From Spirosoma fluviale (GTDB lineage Bacteria; Bacteroidota; Bacteroidia; Cytophagales; Spirosomataceae): 12,930 bases of DNA. This document shows positions 7,896 to 12,930 of the stretch, piece after piece. The stretch lies in assembly GCA_945860325.1 (NCBI GenBank), contig CAMARL010000039.1:1-12930 (forward strand). The letters are read 5' to 3'. Each line of letters begins with the position of its first letter. Position 1 is the first letter of the stretch. The notes beneath the pieces are model-generated. The model did no database searches and was not told the DNA's origin. It was given only the letters and a program-made list of their open reading frames with translations. The position numbers and the translations under genes are program-made.

Positions 7896-9131
7896 ATGCC
7901 GAAAATTGCTAATAGTTCTAAACTAATACTCATTTTATCGACCTTTATCTTAATTGGCCTATTAGCTAGTTCTCATCAAACTAGGAGTTTCTTTCATTCA
8001 AAAACAAAAATTGAGTTAAAAAATGACAGCCTTAGCTTACTTTTTGACCCCAAAATAGCGGAACAAAAATCCATTAAATTGGATACTTTTTTCAAAAAAC
8101 TCCAACAAAACACCGGATTCAACGGCGCAGTATTAATTTCCCAGTACGGAAAAGTTATTTACAATAAATCGTTTGGCTATGCCAACTATTTCACAAAAAC
8201 ACCCATCAATAGCCACACGCATTTTCAGTTGGCCTCCGTGTCCAAGCAATTTACCGCTGTGGCAATTATGCAACTGAAGGAAAAAAACTTATTAGGTTAC
8301 GACGATCCTATTTACAAACACATTCAAGGATTTCCATACGATTCTAGCTTAACCATTCGGAGTTTATTAACCCATCGTTCCGGCCTTTCAGATTATGCCT
8401 ATAACATGGATAAAATGTATGATAAGAAAGTTCCACTGACCAATCAAAAGGTTGTGGAAATGATGATCCGTCTAAAACCCCATATTGATTATCGGCCTAA
8501 CGCACGTTTCAACTACAATAACACCAACTATATGTTATTAGCTTATATCGTTGAAAAATTAAGTGGCGAAAATTTCAGAATCTATGTGAAGAAAAATATT
8601 TTTGAGCCTGCGGGCATGAAGGAAACATTTATCTACGATCCATTGCATCCAGAAATGCTGAAAACCGCTGCAACAGGGTATGTGCCAAGGCGTGGGGGGC
8701 CTGCCGCTTCTGACTTTAATCACTTAGATGGAGTGACGGGCGATAAAGGTATTTACTCGACCGTTGAGGATTTGCATCTTTGGGATAGCGCATTAAATGA
8801 AGAAAAATTAGTCAAATCAAGTACTTTGGAAGAAGCCTTTACTCCACAGCACACGATTCCTACTACCCTTCCAAAAAACTATGGATTTGGTTGGCGCCTG
8901 ACGCAACTCGATAATGGTGAGTGGCTTACCTATCACACGGGATGGTGGCATGGATTTAAAAATTACTATCTTCACAATCCAAAAGACAACTCATCCATTA
9001 TAATTTTGGGAAATATGGCTGGACATTCTTTGGGAAGAGTTAACGTAGTTCAATCAATTTTGTACCCAGAAAAAGCAAATTTATTTATGAAAGGGGAATC
9101 GCTTCCCTCAGAATTCACCTCAGGCAACTAA
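7896..9131 (+). CDS. Serine hydrolase, beta-lactamase class C / penicillin-binding fold
   Basis: A 411-residue member of the beta-lactamase-related serine hydrolases (class C beta-lactamase, D-Ala-D-Ala carboxypeptidase and esterase relatives). A hydrophobic segment at 9-25 without a lipobox cysteine suggests a signal anchor, with the enzyme on the periplasmic side. The three active-site elements are present: SVSK at 114-117 (nucleophile Ser114, Lys117), YNN at 207-209, and HTG at 347-349 in place of KTG. LLTHRSGL (157-164) is also typical of the family. HTG rather than KTG favours a peptidase or esterase over a true beta-lactamase, and neither peptidoglycan-recycling genes nor an ampR-like regulator lies nearby. 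The start ATG 7896 is the only good one. An NTF2-like gene follows after 11 bp. Confidence 0.92.
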   Translation: MPKIANSSKLILILSTFILIGLLASSHQTRSFFHSKTKIELKNDSLSLLFDPKIAEQKSIKLDTFFKKLQQNTGFNGAVLISQYGKVIYNKSFGYANYFTKTPINSHTHFQLASVSKQFTAVAIMQLKEKNLLGYDDPIYKHIQGFPYDSSLTIRSLLTHRSGLSDYAYNMDKMYDKKVPLTNQKVVEMMIRLKPHIDYRPNARFNYNNTNYMLLAYIVEKLSGENFRIYVKKNIFEPAGMKETFIYDPLHPEMLKTAATGYVPRRGGPAASDFNHLDGVTGDKGIYSTVEDLHLWDSALNEEKLVKSSTLEEAFTPQHTIPTTLPKNYGFGWRLTQLDNGEWLTYHTGWWHGFKNYYLHNPKDNSSIIILGNMAGHSLGRVNVVQSILYPEKANLFMKGESLPSEFTSGN

Positions 9132-9142
9132 TTCAATACCTT

Positions 9143-9652
9143 ATGAAAAAAATCATCTTAATGACAATCACATGGACTTGCTTCAGTATAGCTAGCTTGG
9201 CCCAAACAGATGATGACTCGATCAAATCGATCATCAACACCTATTTTGACGGATTCACCAAAGGCGATTCCGCAAGCTTAAATAAAGCATTTTATACCGG
9301 TGCCTTATTGAGAAACCTAAATACAGCTACGGGAAGGGTTCAAGACTCTCCCGTAAAAACCTTTATAAGCAAAATGCCTGCGGGTGGAGTTAAAGCCACA
9401 GGAAAATTAATTTCCTATTCGTATGCGGGAACTTCTGGAGTGGCAACTATAGAATTACAATTTGCCGACTTCAAATACATTGATTTATTAAGTTTATTAA
9501 AAATAAATGATCAATGGAAAATTGTTTGTCGGGTTTATAGCCGAGTGGAATCGGATGTCCAATTGAAAGGATCTGCTGCTATAGAAGCAGCCGCTGCTCC
9601 GACAAAAAAGAATTCAGCGAATGCGAAACCAAAAAAGAATGATGGTTGGTAA
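9143..9652 (+). CDS. Secreted NTF2-like / putative lumazine-binding family protein
   Basis: A 169-residue small protein with a signal peptide at 1-20 (SLA before Gln21). The mature part looks like the NTF2-like alpha+beta cone fold: a first helix with DSIKSIINTYFDGFTKGD (25-42), FYTGALLRN, then a beta-rich half with SYSYAGTSGVATIELQF (91-107) and a terminal strand LLKINDQWKIVCRVYSR (118-134). This is the layout of the SnoaL/DUF4440 and 'putative lumazine-binding' families, whose members are mostly uncharacterised ligand-binding or isomerase-like proteins. After 140 the sequence becomes an Ala/Lys/Asn-rich low-complexity tail with two KK pairs. It lies 11 bp after the serine hydrolase and just before a strong terminator, so the two form one transcription unit. 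The molecular role is unknown. Confidence 0.8.
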   Translation: MKKIILMTITWTCFSIASLAQTDDDSIKSIINTYFDGFTKGDSASLNKAFYTGALLRNLNTATGRVQDSPVKTFISKMPAGGVKATGKLISYSYAGTSGVATIELQFADFKYIDLLSLLKINDQWKIVCRVYSRVESDVQLKGSAAIEAAAAPTKKNSANAKPKKNDGW

Positions 9653-9683
9653 ACCTCTTTAAATTCTACCTCTATTTAAAAAC

Positions 9684-9717
9684 AAAAGGGAGGTCTTTAT
9701 CCAAAGACCTCCCTTTT
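9684..9717. terminator. Bidirectional intrinsic terminator between convergent genes
   Basis: A perfect 15-bp stem, AAAAGGGAGGTCTTT (9684-9698) against AAAGACCTCCCTTTT (9703-9717), encloses a 4-nt ATCC loop. The stem ends in four T on each strand, and the minus-strand side continues with G and five T. It lies 31 bp after the NTF2-like stop and 21 bp after the MIOX stop, so it can end both transcripts. Confidence 0.85.
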
Positions 9718-9738
9718 ATGTATACTCATCTAAAATCC

Positions 9739-10566
9739 TTACCAGTAGATAGGACCTTTGCCTAAATACTTTTCAGCAATGGGCATATAATACGACTTTA
9801 ATTCTTCGAAATTAGGGATTACAGGAGATTTCGTATATAAATCATACTGGTTGAAATCCTTAATCCATGCTAGATATTGCGCATCTTTTTCATTCAATAA
9901 TGCCTGATAACTTCCACCAGTATGCCATGGATAAAACGAATGGAAACGAATCATCGCCATGCCTTCCTCTGGAATTGTATTCGTAGGATGGTTTTTCAAT
10001 ACTTGGTATAAATATTCATCATGGCCCCAGGCTAATTCTAAATTATCTAAACCACAACCAGGATTATAAATGCCTAATTCTGAATTGAAACGATCGACCA
10101 ACATATCTGGGTTTTCCTGATTGAATTCTGGATACACACAGGTGTCAGGTAATTTACAACCTACGACAAATACGTCGCCAACTAATCCCCACTGCTCTGC
10201 TTGGCTTGTTCCATCCTCATCTGAACCAAATAAATACATGGCTTTGCCTAAATCATGGATTAACCCAACCAACTGCATCCAATCTGGACGACCATCTTGG
10301 CGAATTCCTTCTGCAGATTGCAATAAATGGATAATGTTAGGGAGATTTAAATCAGGGTCACTTACGTCAATTAAGGCATTTAAACGATCCATCATGTCCC
10401 ATAAATCCATTGGACGTTCAAAAGTCAAATACTTTTTTTTCATCCGTTGAACATAATCATACGTCTGACGCGTACGCATCTTATAATAATGATCTTTTAC
10501 GGCTGCAGTAATATCGCCTTGCTCGTAATTACGAAATTCGGATTTTTCTTTAACTATAGTTTCCAT
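9739..10566 (-). CDS. MIOX: myo-Inositol oxygenase (EC 1.13.99.1)
   Basis: A 275-residue MIOX, a soluble non-haem diiron enzyme of the HD-domain superfamily that cleaves myo-inositol with O2 to D-glucuronate. All six iron ligands known from the mammalian enzyme align: His80 (IIHLLQSAEGIR), His104 and Asp105 (LIHDLGK), His182 (WGHDEYLYQV), His209 (RFHSFYPWHTGG) and Asp242 (YDLYTK). The conserved Lys of DLYTK is Lys246. The length matches the animal and plant enzymes and the C-terminus ends in Trp as in human MIOX. ATG 10566 is chosen; a TTG six codons upstream is in frame but lies next to the likely promoter. The gene is 50 bp downstream of a DUF3592-type gene. No uronate isomerase or reductase is visible to consume the glucuronate, so the rest of the pathway must be elsewhere. 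Confidence 0.95.
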   Translation of the reverse strand: METIVKEKSEFRNYEQGDITAAVKDHYYKMRTRQTYDYVQRMKKKYLTFERPMDLWDMMDRLNALIDVSDPDLNLPNIIHLLQSAEGIRQDGRPDWMQLVGLIHDLGKAMYLFGSDEDGTSQAEQWGLVGDVFVVGCKLPDTCVYPEFNQENPDMLVDRFNSELGIYNPGCGLDNLELAWGHDEYLYQVLKNHPTNTIPEEGMAMIRFHSFYPWHTGGSYQALLNEKDAQYLAWIKDFNQYDLYTKSPVIPNFEELKSYYMPIAEKYLGKGPIYW

Positions 10567-10585
10567 ACGAAATGATTTGAGCAAC

Positions 10586-10612
10586 CAAATTACAAAATGA
10601 TTTTAAAAACAA
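10586..10612 (-). promoter_or_regulatory. Possible promoter for MIOX
   Basis: On the minus strand TTG (10612-10610), 17 bp, then TAATTTG (10592-10586), one base short of the TAnnTTTG consensus. It would start the transcript roughly 12-15 nt before ATG 10566 and lets MIOX be expressed apart from the gene upstream, whose stop codon is at 10619-10617. No inverted-repeat operator is visible next to it. Confidence 0.3.
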
Positions 10613-10616
10613 AAAA

Positions 10617-11087
10617 TCAATGTGTCATCAAAGACAAAGCTATTGAGCTCAAAAGCATCAAGAAACCAAGGACAAAAAATATGGTAGGATTTAATACAGG
10701 GACAGAATTGTCACTTAAAGACGCCTCATACGGATTTTCAGAAAGGTAACGAACAGTTATTTCCTGGCCAATCTCACAATTTTTTGCAATTCCCTGCTCA
10801 GCTTCTCTTCTAAATTCTAACCCATTCACATGGTAGGCGACGATTGGAAAATAAATAGGAAAACGACCAGAATGATCGCCACGTGCATATCGCTTAGAAA
10901 TCTCAACGATCTTGCCATACGTTGTTTTAGAATGAGACACCCATTTTGATCTCTTTTTGTACAAGAAAATTCCAACCAAAATGAGGGTTACTGAAATCAA
11001 CAGAAACAGACTTAAAAATAAAGTCATCGAACCCTGAAAAGCTCCTGTTGGCCTACCTGAAATTAACAAAACACCTAATAGAAACAT
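10617..11087 (-). CDS. DUF3592-type small membrane protein
   Basis: A 156-residue protein from ATG 11087. It has a short hydrophobic start (1-11), a clear membrane helix at about 22-43 ending in KKRSK, a soluble middle part and a C-terminal membrane helix at about 135-153. The middle part, with TTYGKIVEI (55-63), FPIVAYHVNGLEFR (80-93) and GQEITVRYLSENPYEA (107-122), matches the pattern of DUF3592: a beta-rich extracytoplasmic domain of unknown function, with the V-x-Y-x-P-x-N-P-like strand, between two helices. The frame is open further up, and TTG codons at 11144-11136 could add 19 residues; ATG is preferred because the extension is not hydrophobic and reads like leader sequence. It precedes MIOX by 50 bp on the same strand, but nothing links them functionally. 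Confidence 0.72.
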   Translation of the reverse strand: MFLLGVLLISGRPTGAFQGSMTLFLSLFLLISVTLILVGIFLYKKRSKWVSHSKTTYGKIVEISKRYARGDHSGRFPIYFPIVAYHVNGLEFRREAEQGIAKNCEIGQEITVRYLSENPYEASLSDNSVPVLNPTIFFVLGFLMLLSSIALSLMTH

Positions 11088-11157
11088 ATTAACTTTAATG
11101 AATTCAGCTGTAATTTCCCTGAATTTTGACCAAAGCAACAACAAAAAATAATTAAAA

Positions 11158-11220
11158 TCAAATTTTGTAAATTCTCGATAAAAATGCTTCAGGATCGAAT
11201 TCGAAGCCCTTTTTACTCAT
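11158..11220 (-). CDS. Doubtful 20-codon ORF (possible leader peptide)
   Basis: ATG 11220 to TGA 11158 encodes MSKKGFEFDPEAFLSRIYKI. The composition (KK start, then an acidic and an aromatic helix) looks protein-like, and it lies just upstream of the DUF3592 gene in another frame. It could be a leader peptide, the stub of a decayed gene, or chance. I do not recognise it. Confidence 0.15.
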   Translation of the reverse strand: MSKKGFEFDPEAFLSRIYKI

Positions 11221-11271
11221 TTTTGTCAGAGATTAAAAAAGTGGATTGAATTTTGATAAATTTTTATAAAA

Positions 11272-11283
11272 AATTGTACAATT
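11272..11283. promoter_or_regulatory. 12-bp palindrome, possible operator
   Basis: AATTGTACAATT is a perfect palindrome 80 bp upstream of the MFS -7 box, between two divergent genes. Its position would suit an activator or shared operator. A/T palindromes of this size do occur by chance in such DNA. Confidence 0.25.
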
Positions 11284-11362
11284 CAGTCATTTTAGGTTTT
11301 AATTTTCATTGAGTTTCGCTAAAAAAATATTTTTATAAAATTTTTAATTTCATGCAAATTTG

Positions 11363-11370
11363 TATTTTTG
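11363..11370 (+). promoter_or_regulatory. -7 promoter box of the MFS permease gene
   Basis: TATTTTTG is a perfect TAnnTTTG match 22 bp before ATG 11393. The -33 region (about 11339-11345) is only T-rich and lacks TTG. The box implies a leader of about 16 nt, which argues that translation begins at ATG 11393 and not at the in-frame TTG 11360, which overlaps the promoter. Confidence 0.6.
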
Positions 11371-11392
11371 GTCTCGAACAAACCAAATAATT

Positions 11393-12580
11393 ATGAAAAG
11401 TACTGTAAAATTCCAGCTCATTGCCATGATGTTTTTGATGTTCTTCTCTTGGGGAGCATGGTATGGCCAAATGAGTAAATATCTACTAACGACTTTGGGT
11501 GCGACAGGGGACCAAGTGGGAAATGCTTATACCACTTTTTCCATCGCAGCAATCTTTGCTCCCTTTTTTGTCGGCCTCATTGCAGATCGGTTTTTCTCAG
11601 CGCAAAAGGTGATGGGATTTCTTAATATTTTAGGAGGTGTCATTTTATATTTCTTGAGTCAAACGAAGGACCCTGAAATTTTCTTTTGGTACATTTTAGC
11701 TTACACACTTTGTTTTGCTCCTAATTTGGCCTTATCGAACTCCATTGCCATGAATCAAATGCAAAATCCTGAAAAGGAGTTTCCCGCGATTCGTGTTACG
11801 GGAACCATTGCATGGATTGTTGTCACTAATATAATTGGATTTTTAGCCTTAGGGGACAACGTAGCTATCTTTCAAATAGCCATGTACAGTTCATTTGCCT
11901 TAGGAATTTATGCCTTCTTTCTTCCTGACACCCCGCCGAAAGCAGATAAAAATGCGTCGATTGGGCAAATTGTTGGTTTAGATGCACTCAAATTATTCAA
12001 AGATCGTTCATTCTTGATTTTCTTTATCTCATCCATCTTAATCTGTATTCCTCTATCATTTTATTACGCGATGGCAAACCCGTCTTTGACAGATTCACAC
12101 ATGACCAATGTTGAAAACAAAATGTCATTGGGGCAAGCCTCTGAGGTTATTTTTATGCTCTTAATTCCACTGGCTTTCATCCGCTTAGGAGTCAAGAAAA
12201 TGCTAGTAGTAGGGCTTATTGCCTGGATTATTCGCTTTTTATGCTTTGGCTACGGAGATGGAATCCAAAGTGAATGGATTTTATATATCGGAATTGTTTT
12301 ACACGGAGTATGCTTCGATTTCTTCTTTGTCACCGGACAGATCTATACGGATCAAAAAGCGGGAGAAAAGATCAAAAGCTCGGCCCAAGGATTAATTACT
12401 TTAGCCACTTATGGCGTAGGAATGGGCATAGGGTCCAAACTATCTGGAATTGTTTTAGATATGTATACCAGCGAAGGTGTACACGATTGGAAATCAGTTT
12501 GGATGGTTCCAGCAGCCATAGCAGCCTTAGTTCTCGTTTTATTTGTACTTTTCTTTAGCGAGAAGAAAGAAACAGCTTAG
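11393..12580 (+). CDS. MFS permease, nucleoside:H+ symporter (NupG/XapB-like) family
   Basis: A 395-residue inner-membrane transporter with about 12 predicted helices. The first helix carries FFSWGAWYGQMSKYL (17-31), the WGAW pattern typical of the nucleoside:H+ symporter branch of the major facilitator superfamily. The loop after helix 2 has GLIADRFFSAQKVMG (61-75), the motif-A equivalent. The length agrees with NupG/XapB (about 418). In Bacteroidota and Planctomycetota, relatives of this branch often lie in sugar or polyol catabolic loci, so the substrate need not be a nucleoside. ATG 11393 is preferred to TTG 11360, which overlaps the -7 box. The gene is divergent from the DUF3592-type/MIOX pair, and its TAG stop overlaps the stop of the convergent dehydrogenase, so no terminator fits between them. 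Confidence 0.9.
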   Translation: MKSTVKFQLIAMMFLMFFSWGAWYGQMSKYLLTTLGATGDQVGNAYTTFSIAAIFAPFFVGLIADRFFSAQKVMGFLNILGGVILYFLSQTKDPEIFFWYILAYTLCFAPNLALSNSIAMNQMQNPEKEFPAIRVTGTIAWIVVTNIIGFLALGDNVAIFQIAMYSSFALGIYAFFLPDTPPKADKNASIGQIVGLDALKLFKDRSFLIFFISSILICIPLSFYYAMANPSLTDSHMTNVENKMSLGQASEVIFMLLIPLAFIRLGVKKMLVVGLIAWIIRFLCFGYGDGIQSEWILYIGIVLHGVCFDFFFVTGQIYTDQKAGEKIKSSAQGLITLATYGVGMGIGSKLSGIVLDMYTSEGVHDWKSVWMVPAAIAALVLVLFVLFFSEKKETA

Positions 12581-12930
12581 GTATTTTTAATTTTCCGAAT
12601 CATCCAAAACAAGAGTGCCGGGAAAAAACGTTTGACAAATAGGCCTAAAGCCTCAAGCTTTCCGCCAATGAAAAACTCGTTTTTCCCGGTATTTATCGCA
12701 TTCAAAATAGCTTCAGCTGTTACGGTCACATCTAAGCCCTTCGCTTGATTTGGATCCATTTTACCATATTTCTCTCCTTCTTCATTGAGTGCATGAATGG
12801 AAATATTGGTCTTAATGTATCCTGGTAAAATAGTGGTTACTCGAATTCCATCCTCATATACTTCGGCCCTCAAAGAATCGAAAAAGCCAATCAATGCATG
12901 TTTTGTAGCTCCATAAGCAGCTCTTCTTGG
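12577..12930 (-). CDS. Short-chain dehydrogenase/reductase, C-terminal part (cut by window edge)
   Basis: The last 117 residues of an SDR-family NAD(P)-dependent oxidoreductase. The fragment enters at the catalytic YxxxK: AAYGATKHAL holds the catalytic Tyr (residue 6 of the fragment) and Lys (residue 10). It continues through the helix GFFDSLRAEVYEDGIRVTTI to the LPGYIKTN turn that contacts the nicotinamide. The tail, with GGKLEALGLFVKRFFPALLFWMIRKIKNT, is hydrophobic and basic and resembles membrane-associated DHRS7-like SDRs. About 150 N-terminal residues, including the TGxxxGxG nucleotide-binding motif, lie beyond the right edge. The frame stays open to position 12930, so any start inside the window would be false. 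Its TAA overlaps the TAG of the convergent MFS gene. Confidence 0.9.
   Translation of the reverse strand, partial: PRRAAYGATKHALIGFFDSLRAEVYEDGIRVTTILPGYIKTNISIHALNEEGEKYGKMDPNQAKGLDVTVTAEAILNAINTGKNEFFIGGKLEALGLFVKRFFPALLFWMIRKIKNT

Larger units (their letters stand above)
11088..11392. other. AT-rich divergent intergenic region
   Basis: About 305 bp separate the DUF3592-type gene from the divergent MFS gene. It holds the MFS promoter, a 12-bp palindrome at 11272-11283, and an imperfect inverted pair, GATTGAATT (11244-11252) with AATTCAGTC (11280-11288). There is also a 20-codon open frame on the minus strand (11158-11220). No RNA gene or terminator is recognisable. I find no good -7 box for the DUF3592 gene; the nearest is TATTTTTTG on the minus strand (11150-11142), one base too long. 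Confidence 0.5.

Noticed and set aside
8235..8248. Calling the serine hydrolase an antibiotic-resistance beta-lactamase
   Set aside because: It has HTG instead of KTG and a signal anchor. It sits beside an NTF2-like gene, with no ampR-type regulator. The fold is shared by many peptidases and esterases, so resistance cannot be claimed.
10121..10450. 109-codon plus-strand open frame inside the MIOX gene
   Set aside because: It is antisense to a gene with all catalytic residues conserved and has shadow-frame composition.
11360..11392. Eleven extra N-terminal codons for the MFS permease from TTG 11360
   Set aside because: This stretch contains the perfect -7 box (11363-11370), so it should not be translated. 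ATG 11393 opens directly into the first membrane helix.
1..12930. A defence system, prophage, transposon or biosynthetic cluster
   Set aside because: Every sizeable gene falls into a metabolic, transport or envelope family. I saw no transposase, integrase, restriction, toxin-antitoxin or synthase genes, no long direct repeats and no tRNA-associated attachment site.

Overview
The window looks like a chromosomal segment of a member of the Bacteroidota, probably an aerobic environmental lineage such as the Cytophagales; the phylum is fairly safe and the order is a guess. The evidence is a SusC/SusD pair with a SusC-type TonB box, A-rich leaders without Shine-Dalgarno sequences, good matches to the Bacteroidota promoter (-33 TTG, -7 TAnnTTTG), and AT-rich intergenic DNA. 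There are ten protein genes, two of them cut by the window edges. I see no RNA genes, insertion sequences, phage genes, CRISPR arrays or integration sites.

Layout. Positions 1-3354 (minus strand) hold a nutrient-uptake pair: a SusC-like TonB-dependent outer-membrane channel followed by the first 68 codons of a SusD-like lipoprotein that leaves the window on the left. Upstream is a leader of about 120 nt with two kinds of short repeat, behind a very good Bacteroidota promoter at 3481-3512. Positions 3595-7787 (minus strand) hold yidD, an acyl-CoA dehydrogenase of the DmdC/FadE-like class and a secreted M1 metallopeptidase, closed by a hairpin terminator at 3595-3646. The last two genes are 11 bp apart and surely co-transcribed.

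Positions 7896-9652 (plus strand) hold a two-gene unit: a membrane-anchored serine hydrolase of the beta-lactamase class C fold and a small secreted NTF2-like protein. It ends at a 15-bp perfect hairpin (9684-9717) shared with the convergent next gene. Positions 9739-11087 (minus strand) hold a myo-inositol oxygenase with every diiron ligand conserved, preceded by a two-to-three-helix DUF3592-type membrane protein. Divergent from these, 11393-12580 (plus strand) encodes a nucleoside:H+ symporter-family MFS permease with a textbook -7 box. Its stop codon overlaps that of a convergent short-chain dehydrogenase (12577-12930), which leaves the window on the right.

Together the genes suggest a heterotroph that imports polymers or oligomers (SusCD), degrades peptides (M1), oxidises acyl-CoAs, and cleaves myo-inositol to D-glucuronate. 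MIOX near an MFS permease hints at uptake and oxidation of a small polyol or nucleoside-like substrate, but proximity is the only evidence. I find no clear new multi-gene system. The points most worth a second look are the bacterial MIOX and its setting, the repeats in the susC leader, and the peptidase/acyl-CoA dehydrogenase operon. For four genes the longest reading frame begins with TTG. An internal or downstream ATG is preferred for three of them; yidD keeps TTG.
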